This document shows positions 52,280-64,000 of a stretch of 64,000 nucleotides of DNA, one piece after another. This stretch comes from Colletes latitarsis (Eukaryota > Arthropoda > Insecta > Hymenoptera > Colletidae), in assembly GCF_051014445.1 (NCBI RefSeq), contig NW_027488368.1, forward strand, positions 6,014,001 to 6,078,000, in the 5' to 3' direction. The notes below the pieces were generated by a model. It did not search any database. It saw only the letters and a program-made list of their open reading frames with translations, and had not been told where the DNA came from. The translations under genes were made by a program, and so were the position numbers. Every line of letters begins with the position of its first letter. Position 1 is the stretch's first letter.

Positions 52280-55200
52280 TATCACGTAGTAATGTGGTAC
52301 CACACTGAAACAGTCAATTAAACCTGGTTTCGATCAATATTTTAGAGAATAATTCATGTTAGGTCTAGGTTAGGTCTGGGATTTGCTCTCATCAGGCTCA
52401 TTCTTTCGCATATTTCTCATACTTGATGGCTAGATCCTGGGCTTTTTCTGGATTGCATCACGTAGTAATGAAGTACAACACTGAAACAGTCAATTAAACC
52501 TGGTTTCCATCATTATTTTAGAGGACAACGCATGTTAGGTCTAGGTTAGGCATGGGATTTGCCCTCATCAGGGTCATACTGTCGCAGTTTTATCATACTT
52601 GTTGAACGGATCCTGGGTTTTGTCTGGTTTCGTTCACGTAGTAATGTGGTACCACACTGAAACAGTCAATTAAACCTGGTCTTGATAAATATTTTAGAGG
52701 ATAACGCATGTTAGGTCTGGGTTAGGTCTAGGATTTGCCCTCATCAGGCTCATACTTTCGCATATTTCTGATACTTCATGGCTAGATCCTGGGCTGTTTC
52801 TGGATTGTATCACGTAGTAATGTGGTACCACGCTGAAACAGTCAATTAAACCTGGTTTCGATCAATATTTTAGAGGATAACGCAAGTTAGGTCTGGGATA
52901 GGTCTAGGATTTGCCCTCATCAGGCTCTTACTTTCGCATATTTCTCATACTTCATGGCTAGATCCTGGGCTATTTCTGGATTGGATCACGTAGTAAAGTG
53001 GTACCACACTGAAACATTCAATGAAACCTGGTCCTGATAAATATTTTAGAGGATAACGCATCTTAGGTCTGGGTTAGGTCTAAGATCTGCCCTCATCAGG
53101 CTCACAGTTTAGCGTTTTTCACATACTTGTTGAACAGATCCTGGGTTTTTTCTGGTTTGGATCACGAAGTAGTGTGGTACCACACTGATACAGTCCATTA
53201 AACCTGGTTTCGCTTAATATTTTAGAGAATAACGCATGTTAGGTCTAGGTAAGGTCTGGGATTTGCTCTCAACAGGCTCATTCTTTCGCATATTTCTCAC
53301 ACTTGACGGCTAGATCCTGGGCTTTTTCTAGATTGCATCACGTAGTAATGTAGTACCACACTGAAACAGTCAATGAAACCAGGTTTCCAAGAATATTTTA
53401 GAAGACAACGCAAGTTAGGGCTAGGTAAGGCCTGAGATTTTCACTGATCAGACTCATACTTTCGCATTCTTCACATACTTGTTGAACGGATCCTGCGTTT
53501 TTTCTGGTTTTGATCACGTAGTAATGTGGTACCACACTGAAACATTCAATTAAACCTGGTCTTGATAAATATTTTAGAGAATAACGCATGTTAGGTCTGG
53601 GTTAGGTCTAGGATTTGCCCTCATCAGGCTCATACTTTCGCATATTTCTCATACTTCATGGCTAGATCCTGGGCTATTTCTTGATTGGATCACGTAGTAA
53701 TTGTGGCACCACACTGAAACAGTCAATTAAACCTGGTTTTGATCAATATTTTAGAGAATAATTCATGTTAGGTCTAGGTTAGGTCAGGGATTTGCTCTCA
53801 TCAGGCTCATTCTTTCGCATATTTCTCATACTTGATGGCTAGATCCTGGGCTTTTTCTGGATTGCATCACGTAGTAATCAAGCACAACACTGAAACAGTC
53901 AATTAAACTTGGTTTCCATCAATATTTTAGAGGACAACGCATGTTAGGTCTAGGTTAGGCCTGGGATTTGCCCTCATCAGTCTCACACTGTCGCAGTTTT
54001 AACATACTTGTTGAACGGATCCTGGGTTTTTTCTGGTTTGGATCACGTAGTAGTGTGGTACCACACTGAAACAGTCCATTAAACCTGGTTGCGATCCATA
54101 TTTTAGAGGATAACGCATGTTGGGTTTTGGTTAGGTCTAGGATTTGCCCTCATCAGGCTCATACTTTCGCATATTTCTCTTACTTCATGGCTAGATCCTG
54201 GGCTGTTTCTGGATTGTATCGCGTAGTAATGTGGTACCACGCTGAAACAGTCAATTAAACCTGGCTTCGATCAATATTTTAGAGGATAACGGAAGTTAGG
54301 TCTGGGATAGGTCTAGGATTTGCCCTCATCAGGCTCTTACATTCGCATATTTCTCATACTTCATGGCTAGATCCTGGGCTATTTCTGGATTGGATCACGT
54401 AGTAAAGTGGTACCACACTGAAACATTCAATGAAACCTGGTCTGGATAAATATTTTAGAGGATAACGCATCTTAGGTCTGGGTTTGGTCTAAGATTTGCC
54501 CTCATCAGGCTCACAGTTTAGCGTTTTTCGCATACTTGTTGCACAGATCCTGGGTTTTTTCTGGTTTGGTTCACGTAGTAATGTGGTACCACACTGATAC
54601 ATGCAATTAAACCTGGTCTTGATAAATATTTTAGAGGATAACGCATGTTAGGTTTGGGTTAGGCCTAGGATTTGCCCTCATCAGGCTCATACTTTCGCAT
54701 ATTTCTCATACTTCATGGCTAGCTCCTGGGCTGTTTCTGGATTGTATCACGTAGTAATGTGGTACCACGCTGAAACAGTCGATTAAACCTGGTTTCCATG
54801 AATATTTTAGAAGACAACGCAAGTTAGGTCTAGGTAAGGCCTGAGATTTTCACTGATCAGACTCATTCTTTCGCATTCTTCACATACTTGTTGAACGGAT
54901 CCTGGGTTTTTTCTGGTTTGGATCACGTAGTAATGTGGTACCACACTGAAACATTCAATTAAACCTGGTCTTGATAAATATTTTAGAGAATAACGCGTGT
55001 TAGGTCTGGGTTAGGTCTAGGATTTGCCCTCATCAGGCTCATACTTTCGCATATTTCTCATACTTCATGGCTAGCTCCTGGGCTATTTCTGGATTGGATC
55101 ATGTAGTAAAGTGGTACCACACTGAAACATTCAATGAAACCTGGTCTCGATAAATATCTTAGAGGATAACGAATGTTAGGTTTGGGTTAGGCCTAGGATT

Positions 55201-56894
55201 TGCCCTCATCAGGCTCATACTTTCGCATATTTCTCATACTTCATGGCTAGATCCTGGGCTTTTTCTGGATTGTATCACGTAGTAATGTGGTACCACGCTG
55301 ATACAGTCGATTAAACCTGGTTTCGATCAATATTTTAGAGCATAACGCAAGTTAAGTCTGGTATAGGTCTTGGATTTGCCCTCATCAGACTCATACTTTC
55401 GCGTTTTTCACATACTTGTTGAACAGATCCTGGGTTTTTTCTGGTTTGGATCACGTAGTAGTGTGGTACCACACTGAAACAGTCCATTAAACCTGGTTGC
55501 GATCCATATTTTAGAGGATAACGCATGTTAGGTCTGGGTTAGGTCTAGTATTTGCCCTCATCAGGCTCATACTTTCGCATATTTCTCATACTTCATGGCT
55601 AGATCCTGGGCTATTTCTGGATTGGATCACGTTGTAAAGTGGTACCACACTGAAACATTCAATTAAACCTGGTCTGGATAAATATTTTAGAGGATAACGC
55701 ATGTTAGGTCTGGGTTAGGTCTAGGATTTGCCCTCATCAGGCTCATTCTTTCGCATATTTCTCATACTTGATGGCTAGATCCTGGGCTTTTTCTGGATTG
55801 CATCACGTAGTAATGAAGTACAACACTGAAACAGTCAATTAAACCTGGTTTCGATCAATATTTTAGAGAATAATTCATGTTAGGTCTAGGTTAGGTCAGG
55901 GATTTGCTCTCATCAGTCTCATTTTTTCGCATATTTCTCATACTTGATGGCTAGATCCTGGGCTTTTTCTGGATTGCATCACGTAGTAATGAAGTACAAC
56001 ACTGAAACAGTCAATTAAACTTGGTTTCCATCAATATTTTAGAGGACAACGCATGTTAGGTCTAGGTTAGGCCTGGGATTTGCCCTCATCAGGGTCATAC
56101 TGTCGCAGTTTTAACATACTTGTTGAACGGATCCTGGGTTTTTTGTGGTTTGGATCACGTAGTAGTGTGGTACCACACTGAAACAGTCCATTAAACCTGG
56201 TTGCGATCCATATTTTAGAGGATAACGCATGTTAGGTTTGGGTTAGGTCGAGGATTTGCACTCATCAGGCTCATACTTTCGCATATTTCTCATACTTCAT
56301 GGCTAGATCCTGGGCTGTTTCTGGATTGTATCACGTAGTAATGTGGTACCACGCTGAAACAGTCGATTAAACCTGGTTTCCATGAATATTTTAGAAGACA
56401 ACGCATGTTAGGTCTAGGTAAGGCCTGAGATTTTCACTGATCAGACTCATACTTTCGCATTCTTCACATACTTGTTGAACGGATCCTGGGTTTTTTCTGG
56501 TTTGGATCACGTAGTAATGTGGTACCACACTGAAACATTCAATTAAACCTGGTCTTGATAAATATTTTAGAGAATAACGCGTGTTAGGTCTGGGTTAGGT
56601 CTAGGATTTGCGCTCATCAGGCTCATACTTTCGCATATTTCTCATACTTCATGGCTAGCTCATGGGCTATTTCTGGATTGGATCATGTAGTAAAGTGGTA
56701 CCACACTGAAACATTCAATGAAACCTGGTCTCGATAAATATCTTAGAGGATAACGCATGTTAGGTCAAGGTTAGGTCTAAGATTTGCCCTCATCAGGCTC
56801 ACAGTTTCGCGTTTTTCACATACTTGTTGAACAGATCCTGGGTTTTTTCTGGTTTGGATCACGTAGTGATGTGGGACCACACTGAAACAGTCAA

Positions 56895-59710
56895 GTAAAC
56901 CTGGTTTCGATCAATATTTTAGAGAATAATTCATGTTAGGTCTAGGTTAGGTCTGGGATTTGCTCTCATCAGGCTCATTCTTCCGCACATTTCTCATACA
57001 TGTTAAACAGATCCTGGGTTTTTTCTGGCATGGAACACGTAGTAATGTGGGACCACACTGAAACAATCAATTAAACCTGGTCTTGATAAATATTTTAGAG
57101 GATAACGCATGTTAGGTCTGGGTTAGGTCTAGTATTTGCCCTCATCAGGCTCATACTTTCGCATATTTCTCATACTTCATGGCTAGATCCTGGGCTATTT
57201 CTGGATTGGATCACGTATTAAAGTGGTACCACACTGAAACATTCAATGAAACCTGGTCTGGATAAATATTTTAGAGGATAACGCATCTTAGGTCTGGGTT
57301 AGGTCTGGGATTTGCTCTCGTCAGGCTCATACTTTCGCATATTTCTCATACTTGATGGCTAGATCCTGGGCTTTTTCTGGATTGCATCACGTAATAATGT
57401 AGTACCACACTGAAACAGTCAATGAAACCTGGTTTCCATCAATATTTTAGAGGACAACGCTAGTTAGGTCTAGGTAAGGCCTGAGATTTTCACTGATCAG
57501 ACTCATACTTTCGCATTCTTCACATACTTGTTGAACGGATCCTGGGTTTTTTCTCGTTTCGATCACGTAGAAATGTGGTACCACACTGAAACATTCAATT
57601 AAACCTGGTCTTGATAAATATTTTAGAGAATAACGCATGTTAGGTCTGGGTTAGGTCTAGGATTTGCCCTCATCAGGCTCATACTTTCGCATATTTCTCA
57701 TACTTCATGGCTAGATCCTGGGCTATTTCTTGATTGGATCACGTAGTAATGTGGCACCACACTGAAACAGTCAATTAAACCTGGTTTTGATCAATATTTT
57801 AGAGAATAGTTCATGTTAGGTCTAGGTTAGGTCAGGGATTTGCTCTCATCAGGCTCATTCTTTCGCATATTTCTCATACTTCATGGCTAGATCCTGGGCT
57901 TTTTCTGGATTGCATCACGTACTAATGAAGTACAACACTGAAACAGTCAATTAAACTTGGTTTCCATCATTATTTTAGAGGACAACGCATGTTAGGTCTA
58001 GGTTAGGCCTGGGATTTGCCCTCATCAGGGTCATACTGTCGCAGTTTTAACATACTTGTTGAACGGATCCTGGGTTTTTTCTGGTTTGGTTCACGTAGTA
58101 ATGTGGTACCACACTGATACATTCAATTAAACCTGGTCTTGATAAATATTTTAGAGGATAACGCATGTTAGGTTTGGGTTAGGTCTAGGATTTGCCCTCA
58201 TCAGGCTCATACTTTCGCATATTTCTCATACTTCATGGCTAGATCCTGGGCTGTTTCTGGATTGTATCACGTAGTAATGTGGTACCACGCTGATACAGTC
58301 GATTAATCCTGGTTTCGATCAATATTTTAGAGGATAGCGCAAGTTAAGTCTGGGATAGGTCTTGGATTTGCCCTCATCAGACTCATACTTTCGCGTTTTT
58401 CACATACTTGTTGAACAGATCCTGGGTTTTTTCTGGTTTGGATCACGTAGTAGTGTGGTACCACACTGAAACAGTCCATTAAACCTGGTTGCGATCCATA
58501 TTTTAGAGGATAACGCATGTTAGGTCTGGGTTAGGTCTAGTATTTGCCCTCATCAGGCTCATACTTTCGCATATTTCTCATACTTCATGGCTAGATCCTG
58601 GGCTATTTCTGGATTGGATCACGTTGTAAAGTGGTACCACACTGAAACATTCAACGAAACCTGGTCTGGGTAAATATTTTAGAGGATAACGCATGTTAGG
58701 TCTGGGTTAGGTCTAGTATTTGCCCTCATCAGGCTCATTCTTTCGCATATTTCTCAAACTTGATGGCTAGATCCTGGGCTTTTTCTGGATTGCATCACAT
58801 AGTAATGTAGTACCACAGTGAAACATTCAATTAAACCTGGTCTTGATAAATATTTCAGAGGATAACGCATGTTAGGTCTGGGTTAGGTCTAGGATTTGCA
58901 CTCATCAGGCTCATACTTTCGCATATTTCTCATACTTCATGGCTAGATCCTGGGCTTTTTCTGGATTGCATCACGTAGTAATGAAGTACTACACTGAAAC
59001 AGTCAATTGAACCTGGTCTCCATCAATATCTTAGAGGACAACGCAAGTTAGGTCTGGGATAGGTCTTGGATTTGCCCTCATCAGGCTCATACTTTCGCAT
59101 ATTTCTCATACTTCATGGCTAGATCCTGGGCTATTTCTGGATTGGATCACGTTGTAAAGTGGTACCACACTGAAACATTCAATGAAACCTGGTCTGGATA
59201 AATATTTTAGAAGATAACGCATGTTAGGTCTGGGTTAGGTCTAGGATTTGCCCTCATCAGGCTCATTCTTTCGCATATTTCTCATACTTGATGGCTAGAT
59301 CCTGGGCTTTTTCTGGATTGCATCACGTAGTAATGAAGTACAACACTGAAACAGTCAATTAAAAATGGTTTCGACCAATATTTTAGAGAATAATTCATGT
59401 TTGGTCTAGGTTAGGTCTGGGATTTGCTCTCATCAGGCTCATTCTTTCGCATATTTCTCATACTTGATGGCTAGATCCTGGGCTTTTTCTGGATCGCATC
59501 ACGTAGTAATGAAGTACAACACTGAAACAGTCAATTAAACCTGGTTTCCATCAATATCTTAGAGGACAACGCAAGTTAGGTCTCGGATAGGTCTGGGATT
59601 TGCCCTCATCAGGCTCATACTTTCGCGTTTTTCACATACTTGTTGAACAGATCCTGGGTTTTTTCTGGCATGGAACACGTAGTAATGTGGGACCACACTG
59701 AAACAATCAA
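56895..59710 (+). repeat. 16-monomer higher-order unit (2,816 bp), first tandem copy
   Basis: Recurs immediately downstream at exactly 2,816 bp: TGTTAAACAG at 57,001 and 59,817, AGTATTTGCC at 57,131 and 59,947, with identical-phase open frames at 57,447/60,263 and 58,327/61,143. A third related copy is at about 44,216-46,800 (offset 12,676). The rare CTGGCATGGAACACG variant marks the start of the unit. Confidence 0.87.
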
Positions 59711-62400
59711 TTAAACCTGGTTTCGATCAATATTTTAGAGAATAATTCATGTTAGGTCTAGGTTAGGTCTGGGATTTGCTCTCATCAGGCTCATTCTTCC
59801 GCACATTTCTCATACATGTTAAACAGATCCTGGGTTTTTTCTGGCATGGAACACGTAGTAATGTGGGACCACACTGAAACAATCAATTAAACCTGGTCTT
59901 GATAAATATTTTAGAGGATAACGCATGTTAGGTCTGGGTTAGGTCTAGTATTTGCCCTCATCAGGCTCATACTTTCGCATATTTCTCATACTTCATGGCT
60001 AGATCCTGGGCTATTTCTGGATTGGATCACGTATTAAAGTGGTACCACACTGAAACATTCAATGAAACCTGGTCTGGATAAATATTTTAGAGGATAACGC
60101 ATCTTAGGTCTGGGTTAGGTCTGGGATTTGCTCTCGTCAGGCTCATTCTTTCGCATATTTCTCATACTTGATGGCTACATCCTGGGCTTTTTCTGGATTG
60201 CATCACGTAATAATGTAGTACCACACTGAAACAGTCAATGAAACCTGGTTTCCATCATTATTTTAGAGGACAAAGCTAGTTAGGTCTAGGTAAGGCCTGA
60301 GATTTTCACTGATCAGACTCATACTTTCGCATTCTTCACATACTTGTTGAACGGATCCTGGGTTTTTTCTCGTTTTGATCACGTAGAAATGTGGTACCAC
60401 ACTGAAACATTCAATTAAACCTGGTCTTGATAAATATTTTAGAGAATAACGCATGTTAGGTCTGGGTTAGGTCTAGGATTTGCCCTCATCAGGCTCATAC
60501 TTTCGCATATTTCTCATACTTCATGGCTAGATCCTGGGCTATTTCTTGATTGGATCACGTAGTAATGTGGCACCACACTGAAACAGTCAATTAAACCTGG
60601 TTTTGATCAATATTTTAGAGAATAGTTCATGTTAGGTCTTGGTTAGGTCAGGGATTTGCTCTCATCAGGCTCATTCTTTCGCATATTTCTCATACTTCAT
60701 GGCTAGATCCTGGGCTTTTTCTGGATTGCATCACGTACTAATGAAGTACAACACTGAAACAGTCAATTAAACTTGGTTTCCATCATTATTTTAGAGGACA
60801 ACGCATGTTAGGTCTAGGTTAGGCCTGGGATTTGCCCTCATCAGGGTCATACTGTCGCAGTTTTAACATACTTGTTGAACGGATCCTGGGTTTTTTCTGG
60901 TTTGGTTCACGTAGTAATGTGGTACCACACTGATACATTCAATTAAACCTGGTCTTGATAAATATTTTAGAGGATAACGCATGTTAGGTTTGGGTTAGGT
61001 CTAGGATTTGCCCTCATCAGGCTCATACTTTCGCATATTTCTCATACTTCATGGCTAGATCCTGGGCTGTTTCTGGATTGTATCACGTAGTAATGTGGTA
61101 CCACGCTGATACAGTCGATTAATCCTGGTTTCGATCAATATTTTAGAGGATAGCGCAAGTTAAGTCTGGGATAGGTCTTGGATTTGCCCTCATCAGACTC
61201 ATACTTTCGCGTTTTTCACATACTTGTTGAACAGATCCTGGGTTTTTTCTGGTTTGGATCACGTAGTAGTGTGGTACCACACTGAAACAGTCCATTAAAC
61301 CTGGTTGCGATCCATATTTTAGAGGATAACGCATGTTAGGTCTGGGTTAGGTCTAGTATTTGCCCTCATCAGGCTCATACTTTCGCATATTTCTCATACT
61401 TCATGGCTAGATCCTGGGCTATTTCTGGATTGGATCACGTTGTAAAGTGGTACCACACTGAAACATTCAACGAAACCTGGTCTGGATAAATATTTTAGAG
61501 GATATCGCATGTTAGGTCTGGGTTAGGTCTAGTATTTGCCCTCATCAGGCTCATTCTTTCGCATATTTCTCAAACTTGATGGCTAGATCCTGGGCTTTTT
61601 CTGGATTGCATCACATAGTAATGTAGTACCACAGTGAAACATTCAATTAAACCTGGTCTTGATAAATATTTCAGAGGATAACGCATGTTAGGTCTGGGTT
61701 AGGTCTAGGATTTGCACTCATCAGGCTCATACTTTCGCATATTTCTCATACTTCATGGCTAGATCCTGGGCTTTTTCTGGATTGCATCACGTAGTAATGA
61801 AGTACTACACTGAAACAGTCAATTGAACCTGGTCTCCATCAATATCTTAGAGGACAACGCAAGTTAGGTCTGGGTTAGGTCTAGGATTTGCACTCATCAG
61901 GCTCATACTTTCGCATATTTCTCATACTTCATGGCTAGATCCTGGGCTTTTTCTGGATTGCATCACGTAGTAATGAAGTACAACACTGAAACAGTCAATT
62001 AAACATGGTTTCGACCAATATTTTAGAGAATAATTCATGTTTGGTCTAGGTTAGGTCTGGGATTTGCTCTCATCAGGCTCATTCTTTCGCATATTTCTCA
62101 TACTTGATGGCTAGATCCTGGGCTTTTTCTGGATCGCATCACGTAGTAATGAAGTACAACACTGAAACAGTCAATTAAACCTGGTTTCCATCAATATTTT
62201 AGAGGACAACGCATGTTAGGTCTAGGTTAGGCCTGGGATTTGCCCTCATCAGGCTCATACTTTCGCATATTTCTCACACTTCATGGCTAGATCCTGGGCT
62301 ATTTCTGGATTGGATCTCGTAGTAAAGTGGTACCACACTGAAACATTCAATGAAACCTGGTCTGGATAAATATTTTAGAGGATAACGCATGTTAGGTCTG
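59711..62400 (+). repeat. 16-monomer higher-order unit, second tandem copy, one monomer short
   Basis: Follows the first copy at offset 2,816 to about 61,876, then at 2,640 (CATGTTTGGTCTAGG at 59,397 and 62,037). The unit starting near 61,858 begins like the one at 59,042 and ends like the next one, so a whole monomer was lost by exchange within the unit. Its tail near 62,200 resembles 46,890 more than 59,550, indicating exchange among the three copies. Confidence 0.82.
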
Positions 62401-63267
62401 GGATAGGTCTGGGATTTGCCCTCATCAGACTCATATTTTCGCGTTCTTCACATACTTGTTGAACAGATCCTGGGTTTTTTCTCGTTTGGATCACGTAGTA
62501 GTGTGGTGCCACACTGAAACAGTCCATTAAACCTGGTTTGGATCAATATTTTAGAGGATAACGCATGTTAGGTCTAGGTTAGGTCTGGGATTTTCACACA
62601 TCAGACTCATACTTTCGCATTCTTCACATACTTGTTGAACGGAACCTGGGTTTTTTCTGGTTTGGATCAGGTAGTAATGTGGTACCACACTGAAACAGTT
62701 GACTAAACCTGGTTTCGATCAATATTTTAGAGGATAACGCAAGTTAGGTCTGGGATAGGTCTGGGATTTGCCCTCATCAGGCTCATACTTTCGCGTTTTT
62801 CACAAACTTGTTGAACAGATCCTGGGTCTTTTCTGGTTTGGATCACATAGTAATGTGGTACCACTCTGAAACATTCAATTAAACCAGGTTTCGATCAATA
62901 TTTTAGACGATAACGCATGTTAGGTCGTGGTTAGGTCTAGGATTTGCCCTCATCAGGCTCATACTTTCGCATATTCCTCATACTTCATGGCTAGATCCTG
63001 GGCTGTTTCTGGACTGTATCACGTACTAATGTGGTATCACGCAGAAACAGTCAATTAAACCTGGTTTCGATCAATACTTTAGAGGATAACGCAAGTTAGG
63101 TCTGGGATAGGTCTAGGATTTGCCCTCATCAGGCTCTTACTTTCGCATATTTCTCATACCTCATGGCTAGATCCTGGGCTATTTCTGGATTGGATCACAT
63201 AGTAAAGTGGTACCACACTGAAACATTCAATGAAACCTGGTCTGGATAAATATTTTAGAGGATAACG

Positions 63268-63443
63268 CATGTTAGGTCTGGGTTACGTCTGTGATTTGCC
63301 CTCATCAGGGTCATACTTTCCCAGTTTTAACATGCATGTTGACCTGATCGAGGGTTTTTTCTGCTTTGGATCACGTAGTAAAGTGGTACCACAATAAAAC
63401 TGTCAATTAAACCTGGTTTCGATCAATATTTTAGAGGATATCG
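63268..63443 (+). repeat. Rare divergent monomer, TTGACCTGATCGAGGG subtype (copy 5)
   Basis: Exact-phase partner of the unit at 47,952 at offset 15,316. It differs by only a few bases, for example TTAGGTCTGGG against TTAGGCCTGGG and AAAACTGTC against AAAACAGTC. It confirms the terminal duplication. Confidence 0.85.
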
Positions 63444-64000
63444 CAAGTTAGATCTGGGATAGGTCTGGGATTTGCCCTCATCAGACTCATACTTTCGCAT
63501 TCTTCACATACTTGTTGAGCGGATCCTGGTTTTTTTCTGGTTTGGATCACGTAGTAATGTGGGACCTCACTGAAACAGTCAATTAAACCTGGTTTCGATC
63601 AATATTTTAGAGAATAATTCATGTTACGTCTAGGTTAGGTCTGGGATTTACTCTCATCAGGCTCATTCTTTCGCATATTACTCATACTTGATGGCTAGTT
63701 CCTGGGCTTTTTCTGGATTGGATCACGTAGTAATGTGGGACCACACTGAAACAATCAATTAAACCTGGTCTTGATAAATATTTTAGAGGATAGCGCATGT
63801 CAGGTCTGGGATAGGTCTAGGATTTACCCTCATCAGGCTCATACTTTCGCATATTTCTCATACTTCATGGCTAGATCCTGGGCTGTTTCTGGTTTGGATC
63901 ACATAGTAATGTGGTACCACACTGAATCAGTCGATTAAACCAGGTTTCGATCAATATTTTTGAGGATAACGCATGTTAGGTCTAGGTTAGGCGGGGATTT

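Larger units (their letters stand above)
1..64000 (+). repeat. Tandem satellite array, ~176 bp monomer, about 363 copies
   Basis: The same unit recurs from the first to the last base. Using the conserved CATGTTAGG as phase mark, successive units start at 45, 221, 398 and 574, which are steps of 176, 177 and 176. The same phase mark is found at 61,334 after a total drift of only about 34 bases, so the mean period is about 176.1 bp. Each monomer runs through an AT-rich AATATTTTAGAG block, a GGATAACGCATG block, a doubled TTAGGTCTRGG word, CATCAG plus a TCATACTTTCGC block, a variable middle, GATCCTGGG, TTTCTGG, GATCACGTAGTAATG and a GTGGTACCAC palindrome, then CTGAAACAGTC. All copies face the same way. 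Monomers of 160-180 bp are common for centromeric satellites in animals and plants; a centromeric role here is inferred, not shown. The family is not one I recognise. Confidence 0.98.
52280..64000 (+). repeat. Macro-duplication, right copy (runs off the window)
   Basis: Mosaic partner of 37,490-48,685. Between 53,600 and 54,560 it is a patchwork matching 41.27-41.7, 39.2-39.4, 40.65 and 39.4-39.6 kb in turn. From 54,560 it follows the left copy collinearly apart from monomer gains and losses. 62,550-64,000 is nearly identical to 47,232-48,684 and the match is still running at the last base, so the duplication extends further. Confidence 0.85.

Noticed and set aside
2853..61334. Dozens of 60-71 codon open frames, mostly minus strand, with very similar translations
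   Set aside because: They are the same satellite segment read repeatedly. The frame covers a monomer and ends by frameshift in the next one, most monomers lack it, and no known domain, promoter or codon pattern supports coding.
1..64000. CRISPR array, because of regular spacing
   Set aside because: There is no short repeat separated by unique spacers; the whole 176 bp period is repeated and the period is far too long.
1..64000. CENP-B box
   Set aside because: I looked for the TTCG....A..CGGG pattern on both strands. TTCG occurs at fixed places but the CGGG part is missing at the required distance, so no canonical box is present.
1..64000. tRNA, rRNA or other structured RNA genes
   Set aside because: No tRNA A/B box pair in cloverleaf context or conserved rRNA segment was recognised, and no non-satellite stretch exists to hold one.

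Overview
The whole 64 kb window is one uninterrupted tandem array of a single satellite DNA family. The monomer is about 176 bp, with a common 177 bp form, which gives roughly 363 head-to-tail copies. All copies lie in the same orientation and no non-satellite stretch was seen. One representative monomer, counted by hand, is about 40% G+C. I find no protein-coding gene, tRNA, rRNA, transposon, CRISPR array or bacterial-type regulatory signal. The many open frames of 60-97 codons are the same piece of the repeat read again and again.

This organisation (nucleosome-sized monomer, arrays of tens of kb, nested multi-monomer duplications) is typical of centromeric, pericentromeric or subtelomeric heterochromatin of a eukaryote, probably taken from a long-read assembly. 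I do not recognise the family and cannot name the species. A doubled TTAGG-containing 11-mer in each monomer recalls the arthropod telomere word, but it is too short to place the organism.

Layout: 1-6,050 is enriched in a locally homogenised 177 bp subfamily with GGTGCC in place of GGTACC. 6,050-7,600 is mixed. About 7,600-12,890 is a 17-monomer duplication (offset 2,995). About 12,490-17,145 is a 14-monomer duplication (offset 2,465). 17,630-18,540 is transitional. 18,541-24,365 is a 10-monomer higher-order repeat in about three copies. 24,190-37,490 is a shuffled zone where short blocks recur at offsets of 2,112, 3,345, 6,692, 7,042 and 7,572. 37,490-48,685 recurs as a mosaic at 52,280-64,000. 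Between them, 49,600-52,180 carries two adjacent 881 bp (5-monomer) duplications. Within the second macro-copy a 2,816 bp (16-monomer) unit is itself tandemly repeated.

Nearly every offset is an integer multiple of 176 plus a few bases. The array therefore appears to have evolved by register-preserving unequal exchange or conversion at many scales, without settling on one regular higher-order unit. Two linked cassette types and hybrids between them show recombination inside monomers. A near-invariant GTGGTACCAC palindrome, 16 bp long in some copies, is the most motif-like element and the best candidate for a protein-binding dyad; this is inference.
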